From positions 1 to 51,622 of the forward strand of contig JAQBNG010000180.1 of the NCBI GenBank assembly GCA_028288675.1: a DNA stretch of 51,622 nucleotides, given 5' to 3'. Positions 19,936 to 28,850 of this stretch are shown here, piece by piece (position 1 is the first letter of the stretch; each line of letters begins with the position of its first letter). Below the pieces are notes generated by a model that did no database searches, was not told the origin of the DNA, and was given only the letters and a program-made list of their open reading frames with translations. The translations under genes and the position numbers were made by a program. The DNA is from Flavisolibacter sp. (GTDB lineage: Bacteria; Bacteroidota; Bacteroidia; Chitinophagales; Chitinophagaceae).

Positions 19936-19966
19936 AATTACACAAAACCAGTTATAAACAAATACA

Positions 19967-22450
19967 ATGAAACAGATTTTCTCTTTAATGCTTCTTTTTA
20001 GCTTTTTCAGTTTTGCCGCTAAGGCGCAAACAAGTGGAAAAGTAACAGGTGCTGTTATTGACGGTAGCCAAAAAACAATAGAATCAGCAACCATCGCTTT
20101 ATTAAAAGCGAAAGATTCTTCTAACGTAAAATTTGCAGTAGCCGGTAAAGACGGAGCTTTCTCTTTTGAAGGCATTGCCGATGGCCGGTACTTAGTTTCT
20201 ATTACAGCAGTAGGCCATCAACCCGGCTATTCGCCCGTTTTTGAAATCAGCCCTGTGGCTTCTTCCATCAAATTAAAAACTATTGAACTTATACCGGTAT
20301 CTAAGTCTATGGGTGCTGTAGTAGTTACTGCCCGCAGGCCACTTATCGAACATAAAATTGACCGCATGGTAGTTAATGTAGAAGCTTCTGTTACTAATGT
20401 TGGCAGCAGCGCTTTAGAAGTATTGGAAAAATCTCCCGGCATCTCTGTGGATAAAGATGGCAATATTAGCCTAAAAGGAAAAGCAGGTGTAATGGTAATG
20501 GTTGATGGCCGTCCAACTCAATTAGGTGGCAGCGACCTTGCTAACCTGTTACGCAATATGACTGCATCCCAGTTAGACCAGATTGAGATCATGACGAACC
20601 CCCCTGCCAAGTATGATGCGGCCGGTAATGCCGGTATCATCAATATCAAAACAAAAAAGAACAAGATGGTGGGCTACAGCGGTTCCGTAAACGCCAGTTA
20701 TGGACAAGGCAACCTGCCTAAATTTAATGAGGGTTTGAACTTTAATTACCGCCAGGGTAAATGGAACCTTTTTACTAATCTAAGTCATGGTTACCGTGAA
20801 AGAAATAACAAATTAGATCTCCAGCGGAATTTTATTAATGAAACGACTAAAGATCTCGTATCGCATTTTGACCAGCAGGCAAGAATGAAAAATACCGGAA
20901 GCTCCTACAACGGGAAAATAGGCGCCGACTATTTTGCAGCAAAGAATACAACTATTGGTGTTGTTTTCTCCGGATTTACCAACCCTAATTCTTTCGTCAA
21001 TAGAAATAAGACAAACATATTTGACAAAAACGGTGTACAGTTAAGTGAGACAAGAGCAATTTCTGAGCAGAATGAATCATTTGACAACTTTAGCACGAAC
21101 CTGAATTTGCGCCAGGTGCTTGATACAAGCGGTAAGGAAATCACTGCCGATTTTGATTACGTGAGGTATAATGGAAACAACATCCAGTCATTAAGCAACT
21201 ATTATTTTGATGCAAGAGGGGCTTCAAAACAAAAAGGCGATACGCTATATGGAAGGTTGCCGCAAGACATTAAAATTTATAGCGGCCGTGTAGATTATAC
21301 CATGCCTCTAAAAGGTGGTGCCCGCTTTGAAGCCGGCTTAAAAACAAGTATTGTAAAAACAGACAACAATGCCATTTATGATACGGTTTATAATGGAGCA
21401 GTGCTTCATGATCTTTCCCGTACTAATGGTTTTGTGTATGAAGAAAATATTAATGCAGCCTATGTAAATCTGAGCGGTTCTTTAAGTAAGAAATTAAGTG
21501 CGCAATTAGGTTTGAGATTAGAGAATACGATTTCAAAAGGTTTTTCGGATGGCTATAAATTAGATGGCCTGACAGACAACTTCGTGCCAACGGATACTGC
21601 GTTCAAAAAGAATTATACGCAGCTTTTTCCAACCGCTTATTTGCAATATACAGTTAACGAAAAAAATAACCTGGTGGTGAATTATGGCAGAAGGATCCGC
21701 CGTCCAAATTATGAGAGCCTTAACCCTTTTATCGAGTACTTGGATCGTTACACGTATCAGCAAGGCAACCCTAACCTCAAACCACAGTTCAGCCACAATA
21801 TTGAGTTGAGCCATACCTACAAAGGCTTCCTTACAACAACGCTGAATTATACACAGACGAATGATATTATTCAGCAGGTGCTGGAACAAAATGAAGCGAA
21901 GAATGAAACCTTTGTAAAGCAGGCGAACATCGCCAAACAACGCCAATACGGTATTGCCATAAGCGCCAACAAAGCAATTAACAAATGGTGGACAAACAGT
22001 CTTTATGTAAACGTATTTAACAACCGTTTTGAAGGCTTAATAAACAAAACACAGGTTACTATTGAAGCAACTACCTTGGTGTTAAATGGCTCGCAGCAAT
22101 TTAAGCTGAACAAAACCTTTACTGCGGAATTAAGCGGCTGGTACAGAACCGCAGGTATTGATGGTGTGTTTGAGGCTAAGCCAATGGGTGCTTTAAATGT
22201 AGGATTCAGTCAGAATATTTTGAAGGATAAAGGAACCTTGCGTTTGACTGTTCGTGATGTTTTTTACACACAGGGATTCAGGGCTACATCCAAATACGGA
22301 AATGTTGATGTAAACATCCAGGAAAAAAATGATTCAAGAGTTGCCACTATCGGGTTTACCTACCGTTTTAGCAAAGGCAAAGTAAACGGGCCTAAAAAGC
22401 GGGCTAACAGTTCAAGCGATGAACAGAATAGAGTAGGTGGTGGAAACTAA
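19967..22450 (+). CDS. Outer-membrane beta-barrel protein with CarboxypepD-like domain (paralogue 1)
   Basis: 827 aa TonB-receptor-like outer-membrane protein. Signal peptide MKQIFSLMLLFSFFSFAAKA, a carboxypeptidase-regulatory-like Ig domain (about 24-105: GKVTGAVIDG to ISAVGH-type strands), a plug domain (about 115-225: ALEVLEKSPGISV, VMVDGRPTQL, QLDQIEIMTNPPAKYDAAG, GIINIKTKK) and a large barrel (OMP_b-brl_3 type), with the last strand near ATIGFTYRF. After that strand comes a hydrophilic tail ending SSDEQNRVGGGN, rather than the usual terminal aromatic. No SusD gene is adjacent, so it is not a typical SusCD pair. The substrate is unknown: siderophore, peptide or oligosaccharide uptake is possible. 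Confidence 0.9.
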   Translation: MKQIFSLMLLFSFFSFAAKAQTSGKVTGAVIDGSQKTIESATIALLKAKDSSNVKFAVAGKDGAFSFEGIADGRYLVSITAVGHQPGYSPVFEISPVASSIKLKTIELIPVSKSMGAVVVTARRPLIEHKIDRMVVNVEASVTNVGSSALEVLEKSPGISVDKDGNISLKGKAGVMVMVDGRPTQLGGSDLANLLRNMTASQLDQIEIMTNPPAKYDAAGNAGIINIKTKKNKMVGYSGSVNASYGQGNLPKFNEGLNFNYRQGKWNLFTNLSHGYRERNNKLDLQRNFINETTKDLVSHFDQQARMKNTGSSYNGKIGADYFAAKNTTIGVVFSGFTNPNSFVNRNKTNIFDKNGVQLSETRAISEQNESFDNFSTNLNLRQVLDTSGKEITADFDYVRYNGNNIQSLSNYYFDARGASKQKGDTLYGRLPQDIKIYSGRVDYTMPLKGGARFEAGLKTSIVKTDNNAIYDTVYNGAVLHDLSRTNGFVYEENINAAYVNLSGSLSKKLSAQLGLRLENTISKGFSDGYKLDGLTDNFVPTDTAFKKNYTQLFPTAYLQYTVNEKNNLVVNYGRRIRRPNYESLNPFIEYLDRYTYQQGNPNLKPQFSHNIELSHTYKGFLTTTLNYTQTNDIIQQVLEQNEAKNETFVKQANIAKQRQYGIAISANKAINKWWTNSLYVNVFNNRFEGLINKTQVTIEATTLVLNGSQQFKLNKTFTAELSGWYRTAGIDGVFEAKPMGALNVGFSQNILKDKGTLRLTVRDVFYTQGFRATSKYGNVDVNIQEKNDSRVATIGFTYRFSKGKVNGPKKRANSSSDEQNRVGGGN

Positions 22451-22472
22451 TTTTGCGGTAACTAATTTTTTG

Positions 22473-22503
22473 AAAAGAGCTTCCTTTTAAGGAGGCTCTT
22501 TTC
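22473..22503 (+). terminator. Intrinsic terminator between the two barrel genes
   Basis: Stem AAAAGAGCTTCC / GGAGGCTCTTTT with loop TTTTAA (22473-22502), the T-rich arm serving as the U-tract. Confidence 0.85.
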
Positions 22504-22652
22504 TTATTAACAATTTTTCACAACTGATGCTTTTTATAACTGGTAAAGACCGCTTGTACTTCCGTCACATTTTATCAACCCTTCATCACAATTCGATCTT
22601 CTGTAAAAGCTGAAAATAAAAACTTTGTAGTGTTCATTTCAAAACCAATGTT

Positions 22653-25112
22653 ATGAGAAAAGTTTTTACGCTGATTTCAATAGGTGTTTTAACCGGCTTT
22701 GGTGTGTTTGCACAATCAACAGGAAAAGTTTCAGGAGTAGTTAAAGATGAAGGTGGAAAAGGATTGCCTTCCTCCACTGTATCGCTTTTAAAAGCAAAAG
22801 ACTCTTCGCTGGTAAAAGTTGCTGTCACCGATAAAGATGGACATTATGATTTTATCAATATTAAAGATGGAAAATACCTTTTGAATGTTACATCGGTTGG
22901 CTATGGCAAAAAGCTTTCATCGTCATTTGATGTAACCACCTCTGGTGCAGATGTTCCTTCCATTGCTTTATCGCAGGCTTCCAAAGATTTAAAAGGTGTA
23001 ACAGTTACTGCTACAAAACCATTCATTGAAACCAAGATTGACAGAACCGTTGTTAATGTAGATGCTTCACCCAGTAGTGCCGGTTCAACCGCTTTAGAAG
23101 TTTTGGAAAAATCGCCTGGAGTTACGGTAAATACCGATGGCGTTGTAAGCCTTAGAGGTAAAGCCGGTGTGATAATGATGGTAGATGGAAAGCTAACTTA
23201 TCTCTCCGCAACCGACCTTGCTAACCTTTTGAAGAACATGCCGGCGTCTCAGCTAGACCAAATCGAGATCATGACCAATCCTTCCTCTAAATACGATGCA
23301 TCAGGCAATGCCGGCGTTATCAACATCAAAACAAAAAAAGGAAGGGCGGATGGCTTAAACGGAAGCCTGACATTGGGCGCAACTGCTTCTATTTTTCGCC
23401 CTGCAGGTACTACTTATATACTTCCTAAATCGCAAAACAGTTTCAACTTCAATTATAAAACAGGTAAGCTCAATTTTTTTGGAAATTATAATCCTAATTA
23501 TTTCCGCGGTCGTGGTAACATGAGCTTCGACAGGAATTTTACAGAGAATGGTGTAAAGTCGGGTTCATCGGACCAGGTGACGAAGTTTAAATTTGGCAAC
23601 AATAACCATACATTAAAACTGGGTTTAGATTACCAGGCCAACAAGAAAAACATTTTCGGCGTAGTGGTAAGCGGGTTTGCATTCAGTGGCCATCCAACGC
23701 CAATTACTACGCAAATATTAAAAGACCCGGCAGGTACTGTAACCTCTAAAATGGTTTCCAATACCGATAATGACATCAGGTTTAAAAACTTCACCGGTAA
23801 CTTAAACTGGAAGCATACTTTCGATACCACCGGTAAAGAATTAACTGCTGATTTTGATTACGTGCGGTATGATAATACTTCTGATTTAGTATTGGCAACA
23901 GATTTCTACAACGGTATAAATCAAAGAACAGGCGAACTTTTATTAAGCGGTCATCTGCCCTCCGATATCAACATTTATTCTTTTAAATCCGACCTGACAA
24001 TTCCCTACAACGGAGGACGCCTTGAAGCGGGTATAAAAAGCAGCTTTGTATCAAACGATAATGAAGTTGACTACAGACGCCAGTTATCGGATAAATCGTG
24101 GATAGCCGACAACCGCTCTAACCATTTTATTTATGACGAGAACATTAATGCAGCTTATGTAAATGCTAATACGCAACAAGGAAAATGGTCGTTCCAGGGT
24201 GGTTTGCGTGTAGAAAATACAGTGGCAAAAGGACACCAGGTAACCAATGATTCTACGTTCAAACGCAACTTCACCAACTTGTTCCCAAGCGCTTTTGTAA
24301 GCTATGCGGCAAATAAAAATAATACCGTTACTGTGTCGTACAGCCGTCGTATTACAAGGCCCAGTTACCAGGATCTAAACCCCTTCACTTTCTTCCTTGA
24401 TTCATTGACGTATAGAGTTGGGAACCCTTATTTATTGCCACAGTTTACTAATAATCTTGAGTTAAGCTATGCCCTGATGAGCAAATTTATTTTTGCCGTC
24501 AACTATAATCATACAAATGATGTGATCTCACAGATTCTTCGTCAGAACAATGCGGAGAAAATCACTTTTTTAACGGCTGAAAACGTAGCGAAGTTCCGCA
24601 ACATGGGTTTGTCAATTACGGCTCCGGTAAAAGTTGCCAAGTGGTGGAATGCGAATCTCTTCACCAACATTTATAACAACCGCTACGAAGGTGTTTACAA
24701 CAATGAAGAAATTGACATCGCCTTTACCTCATTCACGGCTAACCTTTCAAACACCTTTACTATCAAGCCTGGGTTTACGGCGGAGTTAAGTGGCTTTTAC
24801 CGTTATAAAGGAGTTGACCAGTTATCAGTAGTGCAGCCTTTGTATCAAATGAGTGTAGCGGCATCAAAAACCATTTTGCAGGGAAAAGGAACGTTGCGCT
24901 TAAACATTCGCGATCCCTTTGCCTGGATGCGTTTCAAGGGCGAGAATAAGTATGGCGATATTGATATGAGGTTTGAAAACCGTCCCGACTCAAGACAGGT
25001 GACGGCAACGTTTACGTTACGCTTTGGTAAATCAACACAGGCTAATCAGCCACGCCGCCGCTCCTCTTCATCGCAGGATGAACAGAACCGTGTAGGCGGC
25101 GGAAATGGATAA
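22653..25112 (+). CDS. Outer-membrane beta-barrel protein with CarboxypepD-like domain (paralogue 2)
   Basis: 819 aa tandem paralogue of the preceding gene. Signal peptide MRKVFTLISIGVLTGFGVFAQ, CarboxypepD-like domain (SGKVSGVVKDEGGKGLPSS), plug (STALEVLEKSPGVTVNTDG, MMVDGKLTYL, SQLDQIEIMTNPSSKYDASG, GVINIKTKKG) and barrel with conserved FDYVRYD, FIYDENINAAYVN, SRRITRPSYQDLNPF and VGNPYLLPQF blocks. The C-terminus again extends past the last strand (ATFTLRFGK) into a basic/Ser-rich linker and the tail DEQNRVGGGNG. Expression is probably independent: its own leader after a terminator, and its own terminator behind. Function is as uncertain as for paralogue 1. Confidence 0.9.
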   Translation: MRKVFTLISIGVLTGFGVFAQSTGKVSGVVKDEGGKGLPSSTVSLLKAKDSSLVKVAVTDKDGHYDFINIKDGKYLLNVTSVGYGKKLSSSFDVTTSGADVPSIALSQASKDLKGVTVTATKPFIETKIDRTVVNVDASPSSAGSTALEVLEKSPGVTVNTDGVVSLRGKAGVIMMVDGKLTYLSATDLANLLKNMPASQLDQIEIMTNPSSKYDASGNAGVINIKTKKGRADGLNGSLTLGATASIFRPAGTTYILPKSQNSFNFNYKTGKLNFFGNYNPNYFRGRGNMSFDRNFTENGVKSGSSDQVTKFKFGNNNHTLKLGLDYQANKKNIFGVVVSGFAFSGHPTPITTQILKDPAGTVTSKMVSNTDNDIRFKNFTGNLNWKHTFDTTGKELTADFDYVRYDNTSDLVLATDFYNGINQRTGELLLSGHLPSDINIYSFKSDLTIPYNGGRLEAGIKSSFVSNDNEVDYRRQLSDKSWIADNRSNHFIYDENINAAYVNANTQQGKWSFQGGLRVENTVAKGHQVTNDSTFKRNFTNLFPSAFVSYAANKNNTVTVSYSRRITRPSYQDLNPFTFFLDSLTYRVGNPYLLPQFTNNLELSYALMSKFIFAVNYNHTNDVISQILRQNNAEKITFLTAENVAKFRNMGLSITAPVKVAKWWNANLFTNIYNNRYEGVYNNEEIDIAFTSFTANLSNTFTIKPGFTAELSGFYRYKGVDQLSVVQPLYQMSVAASKTILQGKGTLRLNIRDPFAWMRFKGENKYGDIDMRFENRPDSRQVTATFTLRFGKSTQANQPRRRSSSSQDEQNRVGGGNG

Positions 25113-25136
25113 ATAATTTTTTCTCATGTGTATTCC

Positions 25137-25163
25137 GGCTCCTTTTTCTAAAGGGGCCTTTTT
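25137..25163 (+). terminator. Intrinsic terminator after the second barrel gene
   Basis: Stem GGCTCC(TTT) / (AAA)GGGGCC with one G-T pair (25137-25158), followed by TTTTT. Confidence 0.8.
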
Positions 25164-25350
25164 GTTTATCGCAGAGAAAAGGATAAGCAGAGGTTTCGCA
25201 GAGAGACATTTACTCGCGGCGGTAAATCCGTTGGCATAAAAACTGACTTATATCCTGTAAAGAAATTTCCATTATCACGACAACCCCTAACTCAAAACCC
25301 CAAACTCCAAACAGTAATCTTCCTATCTTCAAACTTCAAAACCCATTTCT

Positions 25351-25842
25351 ATGCCTTCTTTCGATATCGTTTCTAAAGTAGATGCCCAGGCGCTGGATAA
25401 CGCCGTAAACATTACCAAAAAAGAAATCACCAACCGCTTTGATTTTAAAAATGCACATGTGGTGATTGACCTTGACAAAAAAGAATTCAAGCTGAAAATT
25501 GAAACCGATGATTCAATGAAAATGAGCCAACTCGTAGATGTATTAATTAACCGGGCACATAAACAAGGCATTGCCCCGGAAGCTTTTGACAGATCGAAAG
25601 AGGGAGCCCAGAGCGGTAAATTTTGGAAGCAGGAAGTGGTGGTGCGTAATGGCTTGAAGCAAGAGGATGCCAAAAAAGTTGTAAAGCAAATAAAAGATGA
25701 GGGCCTTAAGGTACAGGCGTCTATAATGGAAGACCTGATAAGAGTAACCGGCAAAAAAATTGACGATTTACAAACTGTTATCCAGGCGGCTAAAGGCTGG
25801 GATTTAGGCGTGCCACTTCAGTTTGAGAACATGAGAAGCTAA
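25351..25842 (+). CDS. yajQ: YajQ-family nucleotide-binding protein
   Basis: 163 aa, full family length, cytoplasmic. Starts MPSFDIVSKVDAQALDNAVN, the canonical N-terminus; also ITNRFDFKNA, DRSKEGAQSGKFWKQEVVVRNG, IKDEGLKVQASIMEDLIRVTGKKIDDLQ and the C-terminal GVPLQFENMR. The family has two ferredoxin-like halves and has been reported to bind nucleotides, with some members binding cyclic-di-GMP; whether this one does cannot be read from the sequence. Upstream lies an A/C-rich, G-poor stretch (25283-25311). Confidence 0.96.
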   Translation: MPSFDIVSKVDAQALDNAVNITKKEITNRFDFKNAHVVIDLDKKEFKLKIETDDSMKMSQLVDVLINRAHKQGIAPEAFDRSKEGAQSGKFWKQEVVVRNGLKQEDAKKVVKQIKDEGLKVQASIMEDLIRVTGKKIDDLQTVIQAAKGWDLGVPLQFENMRS

Positions 25843-25920
25843 GTTGCCAATTGCCTGTTCTTTCAACATCTGCTTAACAAAAAACTTTTCAACAGGCTTC
25901 AGATTTTAAGCCCATTCCCT

Positions 25921-25928
25921 TATTTTTG
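25921..25928 (+). promoter_or_regulatory. Candidate -7 box of the L31 gene
   Basis: TAttTTTG, exact -7 consensus, 44 nt before the rpmE2 ATG. No clear TTTG at -33. Confidence 0.5.
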
Positions 25929-25972
25929 CGCCTCTAAATACGCAAATAACACCTTGTTAAAATAGATTTATT

Positions 25973-26227
25973 ATGAAAAAGGATCTTCATCCAGCTAGTT
26001 ACCGTAATGTAGTTTTTAAGGACATGAGCAATGGCTACAGCTTTTTAAGCCGCTCTACAGCTCATACTAAAGAAACCGTTAAATGGGAAGATGGTACCGA
26101 ATATCCGCTGATTAAGCTGGAGATTTCGAATACCTCGCATCCTTTCTTTACCGGTAAAAATATGCTGGTTGATACCGCTGGCCGTATTGACAAGTTTAAA
26201 AAGAAATACGCAAAGAAAGAGGCATAA
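25973..26227 (+). CDS. rpmE2: 50S ribosomal protein L31 type B
   Basis: 84 aa. [24 protein letters not shown] and [28 protein letters not shown] are the type B L31 signature. Type B means the zinc-binding Cys motif of type A is absent, as seen here (no Cys at all). In other bacteria the Cys-free form is made during zinc limitation, but in Bacteroidota it is usually the only L31, and I see no Zur-like palindrome here. Single-gene unit with a promoter and a strong terminator. Confidence 0.97.
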   Translation: MKKDLHPASYRNVVFKDMSNGYSFLSRSTAHTKETVKWEDGTEYPLIKLEISNTSHPFFTGKNMLVDTAGRIDKFKKKYAKKEA

Positions 26228-26252
26228 CATCCTCTTTGGTTTATAATATTCC

Positions 26253-26280
26253 ATCCCGCCTGATACAGGCGGGATTTTTA
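26253..26280 (+). terminator. Intrinsic terminator after rpmE2
   Basis: Stem ATCCCGCCTG (26253-26262) / CAGGCGGGAT (26266-26275), 3-nt loop, then TTTTA. Confidence 0.9.
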
Positions 26281-26577
26281 TTGCCAAATCCTGCAATCAT
26301 TTTTCCAAAACTCTGCCTCCTTTTCTGATGCTTTTTTTATGTTCGGCGTAGCCTATGATGTTCCTATTGTCGCTACTTGTTTATAAGTACAATGCCGTAA
26401 GAAGGGTACGGTACAAGGATTACAACGTAATGCCTGACTTTTGCATAGGTGCAGAGAACCCGGCAGTATTTTGCTAAAAGCGGGAGGATAATTTAATGGC
26501 GACTTACTTTAGCTACTCGCTTTTCTTATAACTTAGAGGGTGACATTTATGTAGCTAACCTGATACGTAAAACAGCT
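26281..26577. other. 297-bp spacer without a recognised gene
   Basis: Between the rpmE2 terminator and the GlmU-like gene. I see no credible ORF and no exact TAnnTTTG box; the nearest is TATTTTGC at 26467-26474. The middle (about 26345-26450) is more GC-balanced than the usual AT-rich spacers here and contains the related pieces GCCGTAAGAAGGGTACGGTAC and GTAATGCC. It may be a decayed gene, a mobile remnant or an untranslated RNA. Confidence 0.4.
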
Positions 26578-27756
26578 ATGAAAAAAATAGTATTTACCGA
26601 AGAATTCTGCACCCCAGGCAACCTTGCTCCCTTTACCCTTACGCGGCAGGTGCAGGATATACGGGTGGGCATTTTAACCACCAGGGAAAAATGGGAGCGC
26701 CACTTAGGGCTCACTTCCTTTGATAAATTTGAAGAAGACTACAAAGATCTGGACAGGGCGATCACCATTGATGAGACCATAGGCAGCGATATTATTTATC
26801 TCATTCATGGTAATGTGTTGCCAACAAAAGGCCTGGTGAAAGCGGTGAAAAAGCTAAGTGCCGGGGAAGCGCTATCAGTGCCTGAATTGGAAAGCTTTGT
26901 GTATTGCATTTCAAAAAAACAAGTAATAGACCAACATAACATTAAAGTAGCGAAAGCAATTGAAGTAAAAGAGGAAGTAAAAGAGCTGAAGGCGCCCTGG
27001 AATATTTTTGGCTTGAATGCCTGGGCCATTGAACAGGATTTTGAATTACTTACTAAAGGCAGGCGCTCGCAAAAAATTTCTGCTACAAATAGCTTGGTTA
27101 ATTCATCAAACATATTTATTGAGAAAGGGGCAGTAGTTGAAATGTGCTCGCTAAATGCGGTTGAAGGGCCCATTTACATTGGCAAAAATGCTGTTGTGAT
27201 GGAAGGCTCCCTTTTGCGCGGGCCAATAGCTATTTGCGATGGTGCCGTAGTGAAAATGGGAACAAGACTTTATGGCGGCACAACAGTAGGCCCAAAATGT
27301 ACAGTTGGTGGCGAAATAAAAAACTCTGTGCTTTTTGGTAATTCAAATAAAGCGCATGATGGCTACATGGGCGATTCGGTAATAGGTGAGTGGTGCAATT
27401 GGGGTGCGGGAACATCCAACTCCAATATTAAAAACAATGCATCGGGCGTAGTTGTGTGGACGCCAAACGGCGCGGTGGATGTTGGCTTAAAATGCGGTGT
27501 GCTAATGGGCGATTATTCACGAACTGCAATCAATACTTCCATTAATACCGGAACGGTGATCGGTGCCTGTGCTAATGTTTATGGGGCTGGCCTCACCCCA
27601 AAATACATTCCATCTTTTTCCTGGGGTAGCGATGGCATTCAACGCTATGAACTTGAAAAAGCCTTTGCCGATATTAATAACTGGAAGCTCTTAAAAGGAA
27701 GTGCAATATCAGGCAATGAAAAAATTATTCTGAAACATATCTTTGACCACTATTAA
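26578..27756 (+). CDS. GlmU-like sugar nucleotidyltransferase / acyltransferase of the Bacteroidota type
   Basis: 392 aa, like the alternative GlmU family described in Bacteroidota (TIGR03991), proposed to make UDP-GlcNAc for the cell wall. The N-terminal part (about 1-175) corresponds to the nucleotidyltransferase half but lacks the classical GxGTRMxSxxPK loop; it begins IVFTEEFCTPGNLAPFTLTRQVQDIRVG. The C-terminal half is a left-handed beta-helix with hexapeptide repeats (about 180-345: IFIEKGAVVEM, IYIGKNAVVMEGSLL, VVKMGTRLYGGTTVGPKCTVGGE, NWGAGTSNSNIKNN, VDVGLKCGVLMGDYS). Cytoplasmic. Enzymatic activity of the N-half is inference from the family. Confidence 0.85.
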   Translation: MKKIVFTEEFCTPGNLAPFTLTRQVQDIRVGILTTREKWERHLGLTSFDKFEEDYKDLDRAITIDETIGSDIIYLIHGNVLPTKGLVKAVKKLSAGEALSVPELESFVYCISKKQVIDQHNIKVAKAIEVKEEVKELKAPWNIFGLNAWAIEQDFELLTKGRRSQKISATNSLVNSSNIFIEKGAVVEMCSLNAVEGPIYIGKNAVVMEGSLLRGPIAICDGAVVKMGTRLYGGTTVGPKCTVGGEIKNSVLFGNSNKAHDGYMGDSVIGEWCNWGAGTSNSNIKNNASGVVVWTPNGAVDVGLKCGVLMGDYSRTAINTSINTGTVIGACANVYGAGLTPKYIPSFSWGSDGIQRYELEKAFADINNWKLLKGSAISGNEKIILKHIFDHY

Positions 27757-27836
27757 CAATTAGCTAATTCGATAATTTGCTTATTAGAGCCACAAAAACT
27801 AATTGTTTTTGAAATTTTAAAATTATGTTTCCAGCA

Positions 27837-27936
27837 GAAGTATTTATAGCATCGTCGCTTGCAATCTCTGATTTGTTATTCTTTACTCTTTTGGGTGAAA
27901 GAGTAAAGAATAATCACTCTTGTACGTTCTGTAATA
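27837..27936. repeat. Dispersed intergenic repeat, copy B (interrupted by a hairpin)
   Basis: The left part (GAAGTATTTATAGCATCGTC) matches copy C, and the right part (CACTCTTGTACGTTC, 27916-27930) matches the core of all copies. Between them sits a 38-bp perfect hairpin. Located between the GlmU-like gene and tpiA. Confidence 0.6.
27876..27913. repeat. Perfect 16-bp inverted repeat upstream of tpiA
   Basis: Arms TTATTCTTTACTCTTT (27876-27891) and AAAGAGTAAAGAATAA (27898-27913) with loop TGGGTG. No T-tract follows in either direction, so it is not a standard terminator. It interrupts repeat copy B. Confidence 0.75.
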
Positions 27937-28000
27937 CTAATGAGCAGATAGCCATCATAATTAACACACTAGCAAATTATCACATTATCACATTAAAACC

Positions 28001-28765
28001 ATGCGCAAACAAATAGCAGCTGCTAACTGGAAGATGAATCTTACGATAGATAAAGCAGAAGCTTTATTAGATGATATTTTAAAAGAAAATATAGAACCTG
28101 CTGAAAATGGGCAAGTTGTTTTCGCTGTGCCTTTTCCCTATTTAATGATGGCTGCCGGAAAATTAAATGGAAAAGCACGCTATGCTATCGCTGCACAAAA
28201 TTGCAGCAATAAAAAGGCCGGCGCTTACACCGGCGAAACTTCAGTAGAAATCTTGCAATCAATCGGCATTAATTATTGCATTGTAGGGCATAGCGAAAGA
28301 AGAGAATATTTTGGTGAAATGAACCAAATGTTAGCAGAAAAAGTTGACCTCTGTTTAGCCCAAAGCATCACACCTATATTTTGTTGTGGCGAAGCTTTGG
28401 AGGTAAGGGAAAAGGAAGGCCAAAACGATTTTGTACGCAAGCAAATCGAAGATTCGCTTTATCACCTTTCTGCAGAGCAACTCCAAAAAATTATTATCGC
28501 TTACGAACCCATCTGGGCTATTGGTACAGGCCGAACCGCCTCTACGGAACAGGCGCAACAAATGCACCACTTTATACGTTCTGTTTTGGCAGGAAAGTGG
28601 GGAGAAGAAGTAGCCGGAAACATATCAATCCTTTACGGTGGCAGTGTAAAAGCATCTAATGCAAAAGAGTTATTTGGCTGTGCCGATGTAGATGGAGGAT
28701 TAGTAGGCGGTGCTTCTCTTATTGCTCCTGAATTTGTACAAATTATAAATGCACTGAAACATTAA
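28001..28765 (+). CDS. tpiA: Triosephosphate isomerase
   Basis: Interconverts dihydroxyacetone phosphate and glyceraldehyde-3-phosphate in glycolysis. 254 aa, the normal length. Catalytic residues are all present: Lys11 in AANWKMN, His97 in IVGHSERREYFGE and Glu169 in AYEPIWAIGTG (loop 6). Phosphate-binding LYGGSVKASNA and VDGGLVGGASL follow. Cytoplasmic. Upstream is the interrupted repeat B and an A/C-rich run; no TAnnTTTG is visible close by. Confidence 0.98.
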   Translation: MRKQIAAANWKMNLTIDKAEALLDDILKENIEPAENGQVVFAVPFPYLMMAAGKLNGKARYAIAAQNCSNKKAGAYTGETSVEILQSIGINYCIVGHSERREYFGEMNQMLAEKVDLCLAQSITPIFCCGEALEVREKEGQNDFVRKQIEDSLYHLSAEQLQKIIIAYEPIWAIGTGRTASTEQAQQMHHFIRSVLAGKWGEEVAGNISILYGGSVKASNAKELFGCADVDGGLVGGASLIAPEFVQIINALKH

Positions 28766-28850
28766 ACCGTCACCACAATACCAGGTTGTTATTGTTCAAA
28801 AAAAGAGTGTACTCCTGCGCTTTTTAAAACTAAGACTGGTTGTTAACGGG

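Noticed and set aside
25169-25204. Direct repeat TCGCAGAGA (25169-25177 and 25196-25204) after the second barrel gene
   Set aside because: Only two short copies; resembles generic CGCAGAG-rich spacer sequence; too weak to call.
27825-28016. 63-codon plus-strand frame before tpiA
   Set aside because: Made almost entirely of repeat copy B and its hairpin; overlaps the tpiA start; no protein-like features.
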